DNA from: Phaeobacter sp.
GTDB taxonomy: Bacteria > Pseudomonadota > Alphaproteobacteria > Rhodobacterales > Rhodobacteraceae
Direction: 5' to 3'
Assembly: GCF_022825805.1 (NCBI RefSeq)
Contig: NZ_JAJDWC010000008.1
Coordinates: 1 to 54,148, forward strand
DNA length: 54,148 nt
Numbering within the stretch: the first letter of the stretch is position 1; each line of letters begins with the position of its first letter. Below are positions 35,019-44,070 of this stretch, piece after piece. Under the pieces are notes generated by a model. The model saw only the letters and a list, made by a program, of their open reading frames with translations, did no database searches and was not told the DNA's origin. The position numbers and the translations under genes were made by a program.

Positions 35019-36317
35019 TCAGTAGCCAAAGACCCTTGGCAGCCAGAGCGACAGGTCGGACCAAAAGCTGGTCAGGAAAACCACCGGCAGATAACCCAAC
35101 ACAATCAGTGTCATGGCTGGCCGGATCACGCTTGTGACGGGGACCTGACCGATGCGAGCACCAAGATAGAGGATCGAGGCGTAAGGAGGGGTCACACCAC
35201 CCATCGCCGTGTTCACCCCCATGATGGCAGCAAATTGAATGGGGCTGATGCCGATGGCCTGCATCAGCGGCAACAACAGCGGCGCAATAAGAATGATGGC
35301 CGTCACATCGTTCACAACCATGCCCACTAGGAACAGCAGCACGTTGATGAGGATCAGCAGGACGATTTTGTTGTCCGTGATGGCAAAGATCGCTTCCACC
35401 AGCGCCTGCGGGATGCTCTCCAATACGAACATCTGGCTCAGGATCATGGAAGACAGGATCATCAACATGATCGCGCCCACTGATGTCGCAGCCTCACGGC
35501 CGGCACCCAGGAAAGTCCGCAAATCCAGGCCTTTGTAGATCAGAAACCCAACCGGCACAGCGTAGATCACCGCCACCGCAGCAGCTTCGGTCGGCGTCAT
35601 GATGCCACCGTAGATGCCGCCGAGAATGATCACGGGCATCAGCAAGGCAGGTGTCGCCTTCAGTCCGCGGTTCGTGGCCTCGGCCAAGAACATTTTGCCA
35701 CGCAAAGGTGCCTCCAGTTCCAGCGGAAACTTACGTGCCATTCGAACATTGACGACGGAAAACAACGCCATGATCAAAAGGCCCGGGCCCAAGGTGGCCA
35801 GAAAGCACGCCAGGATCGAAGTGTCCGTGACCCAGCCATAGACGATCATCGTGACAGATGGTGGAATCAAAAGCCCCAAGAGCGATGCGTTTGCGATGAG
35901 GGCCGTTGCGTAGGCACGCGGATACCCCTGTTTTTCCATTTCCGGGATCAGCAGCGGGCCAATTGCGGCAACACCGGTCAGACCAGATCCGGAAATTGCC
36001 CCGATCAAGGCGCAAGACACGGTCGCAACGATGCCCAGACCACCCCGCATGTGCCCGATGAAAATGTTCACAAAATTCAGCAAACTCGCTGCGATACCGG
36101 ACACACTCATGATCGTTCCGGCCAAAACAAACAGAGGAATGGCCAGCAGCACCGGATTGCCCAATTGCTGGAAACCCCAGAGCATGTTGCCCTTCATCAC
36201 AACGTCCCCGGCAAAATACATCACCATCAGACCTGCACCAAAACAATAGGGCAGCGGCACACCAAGTGTCAGAAGCAGCACAAGGACAAGCACCGCTAGG
36301 AGAGCAATTTCGACCAT
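35019..36317 (-). CDS. dctM: TRAP transporter large permease DctM
   Basis: 432 residues, multiple hydrophobic helices, and conserved TRAP-T motifs GISGSGLTGVAAIGPLLIP and GGVTPPYASILYLGARIGQ. It forms the ion-coupled translocation channel with the small subunit DctQ. It starts two bases after the dctQ stop and is followed after 56 bases by dctP. No ATPase is involved; sodium or proton gradients drive uptake. Confidence 0.94.
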   Translation of the reverse strand: MVEIALLAVLVLVLLLTLGVPLPYCFGAGLMVMYFAGDVVMKGNMLWGFQQLGNPVLLAIPLFVLAGTIMSVSGIAASLLNFVNIFIGHMRGGLGIVATVSCALIGAISGSGLTGVAAIGPLLIPEMEKQGYPRAYATALIANASLLGLLIPPSVTMIVYGWVTDTSILACFLATLGPGLLIMALFSVVNVRMARKFPLELEAPLRGKMFLAEATNRGLKATPALLMPVIILGGIYGGIMTPTEAAAVAVIYAVPVGFLIYKGLDLRTFLGAGREAATSVGAIMLMILSSMILSQMFVLESIPQALVEAIFAITDNKIVLLILINVLLFLVGMVVNDVTAIILIAPLLLPLMQAIGISPIQFAAIMGVNTAMGGVTPPYASILYLGARIGQVPVTSVIRPAMTLIVLGYLPVVFLTSFWSDLSLWLPRVFGY

Positions 36318-36319
36318 CT

Positions 36320-36820
36320 TCAGATTTCCTTGATGTTAGCCGATGTCGCCAAAGATGGCTCTGGGCGGAAGAGCGCGCGAACGTGCAGAAACAAATGCCA
36401 AGAGGTAAACACCATCATCAGGCACAAGCCGCAGAAGAGCGCGATATCGACATAAAAGGTCGGCAGATACAGCGTTGGACTTTCACGCCACACGCGGATC
36501 GAGTAGCGGGTGAAATCCCACGCCCACGATGTTAGCCACAATCCGACAATCAGACTGATGGTTTCCGAAATCACTGACAGAACCTGCCGCTGACGTTCCT
36601 TGCTGAGAAAAATCTCCAGCACATTGGCCCGGATATGGGTGTTTTCCCGCGAGGCATTTACCGCACCCAACATGTAGAGCCACAGCGTAGGATAAAGCAG
36701 GCTCTCCTCCAGACCCATCACTGGGATTTCCAGCAAATAGCGCGTGATCACCTGGACAAACTGCCCCAGCGCCACCAGGCAAATCAGCACTGTCAACACA
36801 ATGCTTGCAAAGCGTGTCAT
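36320..36820 (-). CDS. dctQ: TRAP transporter small permease DctQ
   Basis: 166 residues with four predicted membrane helices and the family pattern (VQVITRYLLEIPVMGLEE near residue 22-40, ENTHIRANVLEIFL in the middle). It pairs with DctM. It is the first gene of the seven-gene leftward operon and is divergent from a LysR gene 141 bases away, which contains two dyads. Confidence 0.93.
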   Translation of the reverse strand: MTRFASIVLTVLICLVALGQFVQVITRYLLEIPVMGLEESLLYPTLWLYMLGAVNASRENTHIRANVLEIFLSKERQRQVLSVISETISLIVGLWLTSWAWDFTRYSIRVWRESPTLYLPTFYVDIALFCGLCLMMVFTSWHLFLHVRALFRPEPSLATSANIKEI

Positions 36821-36914
36821 CCCATCCTCCCCAAGACCCGAGCCATTCCAGCCAGTGTCGGGGCAAGATCGGATTTGAGGCCCATTAAGTCAAAACGATT
36901 AAACTGATAGTAAA

Positions 36915-36956
36915 ATAAAGTCACTTTATAGCATGTGATTTTTCATATATAAATCA
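36915..36956. promoter_or_regulatory. Two dyad operators between TRAP operon and LysR gene
   Basis: ATAAAGT-C-ACTTTAT (36915-36929) is a perfect dyad. TGATTT (36936-36941), nine bases, AAATCA (36951-36956) is another, with LysR-box geometry, close to the LysR start at 36962. Both are in an A/T-rich divergent promoter region, consistent with LysR control of the TRAP/dehydrogenase operon and autoregulation. Confidence 0.5.
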
Positions 36957-36961
36957 GTGTT

Positions 36962-37885
36962 ATGAACATCAGCTTTCGTCAACTTCAGGCCTTTCGCGAG
37001 GTGGTCAGGTCCGGATCCGTTTCCGAGGCAGCGCGGGTTATGGGCCGCACGCAACCTGCGATCAGCGCTTTGATTGCCAATTTGGAAACCGAATTGAACA
37101 TCACCCTTTTTCGTCGCCAGCGCGGGAAAATGTCGCCAACACCAGAAGCGTTGTATTTCCTGGGAGAAGCAGACGCGATCCTGGATCGCTTGGCCTTATC
37201 GACCAGAACGATGCGGGAAATCGGCGCGTTGGAAAAAGGGCGTCTCAACATCGCGTCAATGCCAGCCGCCGCCAGTATGTTGATGCCGCAATTGCTCGCA
37301 GATTTTCTCAAAGACAAACCTGATGTGCAGGCATCGTTGATGATGCGGGCATCAGCGGTCATTGCCGAGTGGATCACCTCGCAGCAATATGACATCGGCT
37401 TGGGCGAAACTCCCAGCAATTCAGCCGCCATCGATATGCAAAATCTGGAGCTGGAATGCGTCTGCGCGATTGCAGCCGATGATCCCCTGGCAGCCAAATC
37501 TGTCATCCAAGCCAAGGATCTGTCCGGCAAGCCAATGGCAGCTCTGCAAGATGGTCATCAAAATCTGAAGGCGACCCAACGCGCATTCGCGGAGCAAAAC
37601 AGCAAATTTGAGCACAGGTTTGAGCTGCGCAATTTCCAGCCAGCGCTTCCCTTGGTGGAAAAAAAACTTTGTTACTGCGTGTGCGATCCGATCACCGCCG
37701 CCGGCTACCTCAAGATGCAACCGAGCCCACGCCCAGTGGTGTTTCGCCCATTCAAACCATCAGTGGTTTTGAAAGTCTCTATCATGCAGCCCGCGCACAA
37801 ACCCCCATCGGGCCTCGCGAAGGCCTTCGCCGAGTTATTGAGAAAGGAACTGGACGGGATTAACAGCCTGTTTGATTGCGACTGA
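36962..37885 (+). CDS. LysR-family regulator
   Basis: 307 residues. N-terminal winged HTH (ISFRQLQAFREVVRSGSVSE, RTQPAISALIANLE) followed by a LysR effector-binding domain. Divergent from dctQMP, so it most likely controls import and oxidation of the TRAP substrate. The effector is unknown. Confidence 0.92.
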   Translation: MNISFRQLQAFREVVRSGSVSEAARVMGRTQPAISALIANLETELNITLFRRQRGKMSPTPEALYFLGEADAILDRLALSTRTMREIGALEKGRLNIASMPAAASMLMPQLLADFLKDKPDVQASLMMRASAVIAEWITSQQYDIGLGETPSNSAAIDMQNLELECVCAIAADDPLAAKSVIQAKDLSGKPMAALQDGHQNLKATQRAFAEQNSKFEHRFELRNFQPALPLVEKKLCYCVCDPITAAGYLKMQPSPRPVVFRPFKPSVVLKVSIMQPAHKPPSGLAKAFAELLRKELDGINSLFDCD

Positions 37886-37944
37886 CACACCCGATGGCAG
37901 CGAGCATTCCGTTCACACGCGCGGAACAATCATGAGGGAAGTAG

Positions 37945-38021
37945 TGGCGGACCGAGGAGGATTCGAACCCCCGACCCCTTGATTCGTAGTCAAGTACTCT
38001 ATCCAGCTGAGCTATCGGTCC
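37945..38021 (-). tRNA. tRNA-Arg (anticodon ACG)
   Basis: 77 bases on the minus strand. The acceptor stem GGACCGA/TCGGTCC, anticodon loop CTACGAA (ACG, Arg), T-arm GGTTCGAATCC and an encoded CCA end all fit. The ACG anticodon is normally edited to ICG to read CGU/CGC/CGA codons. Confidence 0.97.
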
Positions 38022-38117
38022 ACTGCGGCGGGGTTTAGTTCTGCGCGCCCTTGGTTGCAAGAGGAAAACGCGCGATTGCAACATTTTCTGCAATGACAGG
38101 GCACAGCCAATTGCATG

Positions 38118-38140
38118 AAAAAAGGCGCCATTGGCGCCTT
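38118..38140 (-). terminator. Intrinsic terminator of the DUF995 gene
   Basis: On the minus strand AAGGCGCC, loop AAT, GGCGCCTT is followed by a run of Ts (six As at 38118-38123 on the plus strand), just after the stop at 38145. Confidence 0.8.
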
Positions 38141-38144
38141 GTTC

Positions 38145-38645
38145 TCAGAACCCCAGCTTGGAGCGTGTTTGTCCGACCTGTGCCTGGAATTTGTACCCCC
38201 GCACAAAACCGGCATTTTTGTCCATCGGCCACCATTCCGGATCATTCGGCCAGCTGCGCCAAACAACGCCCCACCGATCAACCACATGGCTGATACAAGA
38301 CCGATCATTGGCACTGGCGCCTGCGCGGCCGCTATCAGGATAATACCACACCAGATCCTGGCACATACGCCCATTGGCATCGACGGCCCACGTTCCCGCG
38401 CCCAGGTTCTCGCCTTGGTCCGCACACCAGGCGCGCGCCTGACCGTTAGGGGCGAAATAAACGCCACCGCCACAGTTGTTGGTCCACAACTCTGTCTTGC
38501 CAGAGTAGATCTTCGCAATTTTCTGCGGATTTGCGATTTTTGCACCGCGTGGCAGAGGGTCTGCCACACTTGCCGCTGGCACCGCAAAACCACAGGCCAC
38601 GACAAGTGCTTTCACCGCAAAGGTCGCTTTGTTCCAAGCAAACAT
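38145..38645 (-). CDS. Secreted DUF995-type protein
   Basis: 166 residues from the ATG at 38645 with AAAAGGGGAAA upstream; a longer frame from 38672 is less likely. A Sec signal peptide (about 1-26, ending ASVA) is followed by a small cysteine- and tryptophan-rich domain (WTNNCGGGVYF, GAGTWAVDANGRMCQDLVWYY, SCISHVVD). This resembles DUF995 proteins, which have no established function. Five cysteines in the mature part suggest periplasmic disulfides. It is followed by its own terminator and then tRNA-Arg. Confidence 0.7.
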   Translation of the reverse strand: MFAWNKATFAVKALVVACGFAVPAASVADPLPRGAKIANPQKIAKIYSGKTELWTNNCGGGVYFAPNGQARAWCADQGENLGAGTWAVDANGRMCQDLVWYYPDSGRAGASANDRSCISHVVDRWGVVWRSWPNDPEWWPMDKNAGFVRGYKFQAQVGQTRSKLGF

Positions 38646-38704
38646 GGTTTCCCCTTTTCTCTGTTGATCCACAAATGGCCAGGTCTTGCCGACCCGACAT
38701 TGGG

Positions 38705-39625
38705 TTAGAACAAGAAATTGTCCGCGTCGTTCAACGCGGCCAACTCCGTGTTCTCCACGATGACGGTCACATTGGCGAAATAGACTTCAACATTATCACC
38801 CACCTGCACCAGGTCGACATCCGAGAGATCATCTGCACCTTGACCCAACCGGATGCGATCAACGCCGACCTCGAAATCCGTAATCGTGTCGGTGTGATCC
38901 CCGTCATTGAAGATAAACACATCGGCACCCGCACCGCCCGTCAAAATGTCGTCACTTCCGCCACCAAGCAGCCGATCAGCACCGGCGCCACCAAACAGTG
39001 TGTCACTGCCGTTGCCGCCCATCAGCCGATCTCGGCCACCGCCGCCGCGGAGTTCATCATGGCCCAAACCGCCAAACAGTTTGTCCCGCCCCGTGCCACC
39101 ATAAAGGATATCATCACCACCATTGCCGTGCAGACGGTCTGCGCCAGCCGCGCCGCGCAATTCGTCTTCGCCCAAGCCACCACGGATCAGATCGCGACCA
39201 CCACCACCGATGACACTGTCGTCACCGGCGCCCAACAGCAGTTCGTCATTGCCCCGATAGCTGTGCAGCTGTGTGGTGGCGTTGCCTTGCGCCACAATCG
39301 CATCATCACCCGCCAACAAGGCCCGCTCTCGGTCGGCACCAGATAGCCCAGCGAACTCTTCGAAACCGATCGACATATTGGAAATCGAAAAGACAGCGGC
39401 TCCATCCAGTGACAAATCAATGGAATAAACGAGCCAGTTCGCTGGGCTCGCGTCGGAGAAATCACCCTGCAACTGCAGCTGTGTGCCATCGGCGGCCTGT
39501 TGTTCCAAAAGCATGGCATCCGCGCTGAGATCAAATCCTGCCGCTGAAACGTCAAAACCCTCTAGGGCTAGAAGGCTGCTGAAACCGGGGGCCTCGGCTG
39601 TCGAGGCGATAAACACATTGGCCAT
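38705..39625 (-). CDS. RTX-type calcium-binding protein (1)
   Basis: 306 residues from the ATG at 39625; the longer frame from 39781 has no ribosome site. The N-terminal domain (1-120) is unrecognised. Residues about 120-250 are glycine/aspartate nonapeptide repeats of the RTX kind (GGNGSDTLF, GGAGADRLL, GGAGADVFI), which bind calcium after export. It ends in DNFLF, a typical C-terminal type I secretion signal; no type I transporter is in the window. No catalytic domain is visible, so a structural or surface role is as likely as a toxin. Confidence 0.88.
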   Translation of the reverse strand: MANVFIASTAEAPGFSSLLALEGFDVSAAGFDLSADAMLLEQQAADGTQLQLQGDFSDASPANWLVYSIDLSLDGAAVFSISNMSIGFEEFAGLSGADRERALLAGDDAIVAQGNATTQLHSYRGNDELLLGAGDDSVIGGGGRDLIRGGLGEDELRGAAGADRLHGNGGDDILYGGTGRDKLFGGLGHDELRGGGGRDRLMGGNGSDTLFGGAGADRLLGGGSDDILTGGAGADVFIFNDGDHTDTITDFEVGVDRIRLGQGADDLSDVDLVQVGDNVEVYFANVTVIVENTELAALNDADNFLF

Positions 39626-39915
39626 GACTGGATCTCTTTTACGTGGTGATACATTTTGTCTAAAAATGGATAGGCTTATTGACCAAACACCGCAAATCCC
39701 CTGCGTCAGAATTTGGTTAACGAACCGTTTACTGCGCGCTGAGCCCGCTAAAAACGGCAATTTACCGCAATTGTTTCCCAATTAGGGACACTGATCACCA
39801 ATGCTCCTGCGTCTATTTGGAGTGAGCGATTCTCTTTGCGCCAACAGGTGCTGATGCCCTGCCCTGGGCCAGCCCCGTTGCGCAAGCGACGCAAGATGTC
39901 CCAGTGGACAAGTGA

Positions 39916-41151
39916 CTACCGCGCCAAAGCAGACACGATCTTGCGATCAGGAAAACAGGTCGCGGCCTGCCCGTTGGCCAGTTGCCACTCGCCAATGGAG
40001 CGACGGGTTTTGTAACCGACCAACCCATCGGCCCCGCCGACGTCATATCCCAGTCGCTCCAATCCACTTTGCATGGCCGCAATTCCGGACCGCGACAGGG
40101 TATCGACTGATTGCCACCGCGCCGAGAATGCACCGACGCCGAAATCTATGCGATCCCCCATGTGACCTACAAACAACGCGTAGAGATCACTTTTGTTGTA
40201 TTTCTTCAGAACGTAGAAATTTGGCGTCACCAGAAATGCAGGTCCGTGACGACCAGCCGGCATCAACAGATAGGCTTCGCCCTGACGCTCATGAGCCGGA
40301 AACGGGCGGCCGGAAACGCGAGAAATGCCCAGTTTTTGCCAATCCTGAACCCTACGCCCCTGGTCCGGACCTTCCAGGGCGCAGGACACATCTGTCGGAA
40401 CTTTGACTTCAAAACCCCAATCCCGCCCCCGTTGCCAATCAAAGGCGGCAAGGTATCTGCCAATCGAAGCAAGAGTATCTGTCTCAGAGCGCCAGATATC
40501 GCGCCGACCATCGCCATCGCCGTCTTGTGCGTAAGCCAGAAAGTTCCTCGGCATGAACTGTGGCTGCCCCAATGCACCAGCCCAGCTGCTTTTCAGCCGA
40601 CCCGCGGGCGCATGACCTCCATCCACAATCTGTAGCGCTGCAATCAACTCTTCTCGGAAGAACTCCGCCCGGCGACCCATAAACGCCTTTGTCGCCAAGA
40701 CCTCGAATGCATCATGCGGAATGGCAGCGCTCCCATATGCGCTTTCACGACCCCAGATCGCGAGGATAATCCGACCGGGTACACCAGTTTGACGTTCTAT
40801 TCGTGACAGCGTGGCACGATGACGACCAGCCATAGTTTTGCCAACCCGCTCTGCTGACGCCAGCGTCGAGTTTTTGAAATAAGCCGCCGGAGCCCGGAAT
40901 TCCGCCTGCTTTTGCTGTTCTGGAACCTGGCCACCCCCCGGTGGCCTAAGATCAGGCAAATCCCAATTCAGACTGATATTTTTGACGGCCGCATCAAAAA
41001 CCCCACGATCCACACCCGCACGGCGGGCCGCAGGCCAAACATCTGTGCGCAGCCAGTTTTGAAATTTGGCCTCTGTTTGTGAACGGGTATCGGCACTGGC
41101 CACTGATGACAAAAACACACATGCCAAGAGACTGAACAGCACCCGAACCAT
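39916..41151 (-). CDS. MltB-type lytic murein transglycosylase with peptidoglycan-binding domain (1)
   Basis: About 411 residues from an ATG at 41151; ATGs at 41157 and 41166 are also in frame. A Sec signal peptide (ending SVASA) is followed by the SLT_2/MltB domain with the catalytic glutamate in WGRESAYG, SSWAGALGQPQFMP and DGDGDGRRDIW, then a C-terminal PG_binding_1 domain (VGGADGLVGYKTRRSIGEWQ). It cleaves the MurNAc-GlcNAc bond to give 1,6-anhydro ends in the periplasm. It lies upstream of RTX gene 1 on the same strand. A second copy is at 46336-47499. Confidence 0.92.
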   Translation of the reverse strand: MVRVLFSLLACVFLSSVASADTRSQTEAKFQNWLRTDVWPAARRAGVDRGVFDAAVKNISLNWDLPDLRPPGGGQVPEQQKQAEFRAPAAYFKNSTLASAERVGKTMAGRHRATLSRIERQTGVPGRIILAIWGRESAYGSAAIPHDAFEVLATKAFMGRRAEFFREELIAALQIVDGGHAPAGRLKSSWAGALGQPQFMPRNFLAYAQDGDGDGRRDIWRSETDTLASIGRYLAAFDWQRGRDWGFEVKVPTDVSCALEGPDQGRRVQDWQKLGISRVSGRPFPAHERQGEAYLLMPAGRHGPAFLVTPNFYVLKKYNKSDLYALFVGHMGDRIDFGVGAFSARWQSVDTLSRSGIAAMQSGLERLGYDVGGADGLVGYKTRRSIGEWQLANGQAATCFPDRKIVSALAR

Positions 41152-41263
41152 ATTCATCACCCTCATTTCAACCACCCCCAGCCCACAGAGGCCCTGGGAC
41201 CTGCTTACCTTTGGCCCAGACAAATTGCGCGGGGAGTTGGAGGCGAAAAGACGCAAAACGAGA

Positions 41264-41737
41264 TCAATCCAAGTCAATCGGGATCTGCAAACCAACCTTT
41301 TTGCGTCCCATCACAACCGATGTTCGAAAACGGCGCACATTTGAATCCTCAAAAAACAGCCTCTTGGTCAAGGCTTCAAAAGCGGCCATATCCTGCGCCG
41401 TGCAGATCAGGCAGAAATCAGCCTCACCGGTCAGATAATAGCACTGCTGCACCATCGGCTCTGCTTCGGCGCGACGGGTGAAAGCGTCAATTTGGTCCAA
41501 CCGCTCGCGCTCCAGTTCAATCATCACGACGAATGTCATCGGGCTGCCCACCTTGGCAGGATCAAGCAACGCCACGTCGCCGGTAATAACACCGCGCGTC
41601 CGAAGGGATTTCACCCGCCGCTGCACAGACGCCACAGAAATCCCAGTCTCCTCTGCCAAAGCCTCCAGGCCGAGACGAGCGTTGCCCTGCAGAGCGCGCA
41701 ACAACAGGGCGTCGATTTGATCTATTTTCTCACTCAT
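41264..41737 (-). CDS. Lrp/AsnC-family transcriptional regulator
   Basis: 157 residues. N-terminal winged HTH (DALLLRALQGNARLGLEALA, TGISVASVQRRVKSLR) and the C-terminal RAM ligand domain. It is divergent from the PLP lyase gene, 80 bases away, so it probably senses an amino acid and controls that operon. An imperfect dyad TTTCTC (41757-41762) and GAGAAA (41780-41785) is in the shared intergenic region. Confidence 0.93.
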   Translation of the reverse strand: MSEKIDQIDALLLRALQGNARLGLEALAEETGISVASVQRRVKSLRTRGVITGDVALLDPAKVGSPMTFVVMIELERERLDQIDAFTRRAEAEPMVQQCYYLTGEADFCLICTAQDMAAFEALTKRLFFEDSNVRRFRTSVVMGRKKVGLQIPIDLD

Positions 41738-41817
41738 CGGATTCTGCTGATTTAAATTTCTCTTGCTGGGCCATATTTCGAGAAAAACACATCATTTCGG
41801 GCTGGTAAACTCCTGCC

Positions 41818-42834
41818 ATGAACAGGAACTCCGTCATGCTCGACCCCGCCAAGCCCGCTGCCCTTCTGGACCAATACCCCAACTATAAGGTGACCCCCCT
41901 CGATACGCATCGATTGGGAGACCACAACATTATGGTCAAGGATGAAACCAACCGGATGGGTCTGGGCGCCTTCAAGGCAATGGGTGGCATGTACGCAGTG
42001 GCCACCCTGCTGATGCGCGAAGCGAAGTTGACTGCCGCGGAATTGGGCTCTGACGCTGCCAAGGAACTGGCAAAAAACGTTACTTTCGTCTGTGCCAGCG
42101 CGGGCAACCACGGGATGGCCGTGGCAGCGGGCGCAAAACTGTTTGGCGCGGGTTGCAGAATCCACCTGTCAGACACGGTGCCAGCTGGTTTCGCGGCCCG
42201 GTTGGAACAGCAGGGCGCTGTCGTTGTACGGTCGGGCGCGACCTATGAAGAAAGCATCGAAGGCGCGATCACAGATGCCGAGCAAACCAATGCAGTTCAT
42301 CTGGCCGATGGATCCTGGCCCGGTTACACCGAACCACCACGTCTGGTGATGGAGGGCTACACCTATATCGCGGAAGAAATGCGGCAGACCTTCGAAAGCA
42401 CACAAACCTGGCCGACCCATGTGTATCTACAAGCCGGTGTTGGCGGCTTGGCCGGAGCCATTGCATATATGATCCGCAAAAACTGGGCCGAACAACCAGA
42501 GATCATCGTTGTCGAACCAACCGCAGCGCCCTGTCTCTCCGAAAGTGCGACCCACGGAAAAATGGTGACTGTCGATGGCCCCGTTTCAAACATGGGTCGA
42601 TTGGACTGCAAAACACCGTCCATGTTGGCCTTTGACATACTGGCGCGGGCGGCAGATCGCTATTGTGCCATCTCTGATCAGGACGCGCTTGAGGGCGCGG
42701 AGGCTGCGGCCACTTTGGGCATCCAAAGCACACCGTCAGGGGCTGCGGGGCTCACAGCTTTGATGCATGACATTGCCAACGGCCTGCCAACAACGGCGCG
42801 CCCGCTAGTGATCTTGTCGGAAGGGCCGGTCTGA
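41818..42834 (+). CDS. PLP fold-type II lyase, diaminopropionate ammonia-lyase-like
   Basis: 338 residues. Active-site lysine K53 in GLGAFKAMGG, phosphate-binding region CASAGNHGMAVAAGA and a C-terminal SEGPV match the tryptophan-synthase-beta fold. It is closest in style to diaminopropionate ammonia-lyase (DpaL/YgeX, about 400 residues) but shorter; threonine/serine dehydratase-like activity is possible. Its stop overlaps the M20 amidohydrolase start by one base (TGATG), and E. coli ygeX-ygeY has the same gene order. Substrate probably a small amino acid. Confidence 0.8.
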   Translation: MNRNSVMLDPAKPAALLDQYPNYKVTPLDTHRLGDHNIMVKDETNRMGLGAFKAMGGMYAVATLLMREAKLTAAELGSDAAKELAKNVTFVCASAGNHGMAVAAGAKLFGAGCRIHLSDTVPAGFAARLEQQGAVVVRSGATYEESIEGAITDAEQTNAVHLADGSWPGYTEPPRLVMEGYTYIAEEMRQTFESTQTWPTHVYLQAGVGGLAGAIAYMIRKNWAEQPEIIVVEPTAAPCLSESATHGKMVTVDGPVSNMGRLDCKTPSMLAFDILARAADRYCAISDQDALEGAEAAATLGIQSTPSGAAGLTALMHDIANGLPTTARPLVILSEGPV

Positions 42835-43961
42835 TGGAATTGGACGAGCTGAGAACATTCCGGCGGCATCTTCACGCGAACCCCGAAGTTGGGATGGATT
42901 TGCCACAAACATCCGAGCGCATTGCGGCCATCCTCGAAGCCGCAGGTTTGGAGGTTCTGCGCGGCCTCGGTGGTTGTGGACTGGTTGCCACCCTTGCGCG
43001 CGGACCAAATAAAACCGGTATCGCAATACGCGCTGATATGGATGCCTTGCCGATCCAGGAAGAAACCAATCTGACCTACCGCTCCACGACTGCCGGTCGG
43101 TTCCACGGCTGTGGCCATGATGGTCACAGCACGATCCTGCTTGGTGCTGCCTTGCGTTTGGCCAATGATCCAACCTTCGGCAAGACAGTCCATTTCCTGT
43201 TTCAGCCCGATGAAGAAAACGGCACCGGAGCAAAAGCCATGTTGGCAGATGGGTTACTGGAGCGTGTCGCGATCACGGAATTTTACGGTTTGCACAATCT
43301 TCCCGGCATGAAAGTCGGTGAATTTGCAACCCAGGCCGGGCCGTTCTGCGCCTTTGAAGACAATTTCGAAATTCGCATTACGGGGCGTGGCGGCCATGCA
43401 TCGATGCCCGAACGCGCCATTGACCCGATTGTTGCAGGTGCCGCGATTGTCACGGAGTTGCAGACCATCGTCTCTCGCTCGGTTCCCCCGGCAGAGCACG
43501 CGGTGGTATCAATCACCGATTTTGAAACCGATGGATCCCGCAATATCCTGGCCAGCAACGTCGTGATCACCGGTGACTGCCGTGGTTTCAACCAGCAGAC
43601 GTCTGAAACCATCGAAACCCGAATGCGTCAAATTGTTGAGGGGATCTGCAAAGCACATGGCACCGATTTTTCGCTCACCTACAGCACCTCCTTTCATCCC
43701 CTGGTCAACGACCGAGTAGCCACCGAAAAGCTTGTGACCAGTGCGCGCAATGTCGGCCAGGTCGATGATGCCTACGGCAGGGTTGGGTTTTCCGAAGATT
43801 TTGCCGCCTATCTCGATCATCGTCCCGGTGCGTTCATTCTGATGGGCAATGGCACGGACGGCGCCAATGGCAAACCGCTTCACAACCCCGGCTATGATTT
43901 CAACGACGACGCCATCGAACACGGTGTGAACCTCTGGTGTGCCTTGGCCAAAGCGTCGTAA
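42834..43961 (+). CDS. M20-family amidohydrolase/peptidase
   Basis: 375 residues. Metal-binding motifs are typical of the hippuricase/IAA-amino acid hydrolase branch: ADMDALP (67-73), HGCGHDGH (91-98), the catalytic glutamate pair in PDEENG, and GHASMPERAIDPI. Cytoplasmic zinc-type hydrolase that removes an acyl group from an N-acylated amino acid or splits a small peptide bond. Coupled to the PLP lyase, it may release the amino acid which that lyase then deaminates. No RBS of note beyond the overlap. Confidence 0.9.
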   Translation: MELDELRTFRRHLHANPEVGMDLPQTSERIAAILEAAGLEVLRGLGGCGLVATLARGPNKTGIAIRADMDALPIQEETNLTYRSTTAGRFHGCGHDGHSTILLGAALRLANDPTFGKTVHFLFQPDEENGTGAKAMLADGLLERVAITEFYGLHNLPGMKVGEFATQAGPFCAFEDNFEIRITGRGGHASMPERAIDPIVAGAAIVTELQTIVSRSVPPAEHAVVSITDFETDGSRNILASNVVITGDCRGFNQQTSETIETRMRQIVEGICKAHGTDFSLTYSTSFHPLVNDRVATEKLVTSARNVGQVDDAYGRVGFSEDFAAYLDHRPGAFILMGNGTDGANGKPLHNPGYDFNDDAIEHGVNLWCALAKAS

Positions 43962-44070
43962 CACCGCCGGCATCCCATAAACTCTGCGCGAAATCCCACA
44001 TATAAAACACTGACGGATTGCATCCCTCTTGCACCTCCATATCTTGAATGGTGCGAGAGGGAGACCGCGC

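Noticed and set aside
37945..38021. tRNA-Arg as an integration site for a mobile island
   Set aside because: No integrase and no second copy of the tRNA 3' end were seen in the window.
38531..39346. 271-codon frame rich in Thr, Ala and Gln on the plus strand across RTX gene 1
   Set aside because: It is the complement of glycine/aspartate RTX repeats; the repetitive look is a reflection of the real gene.
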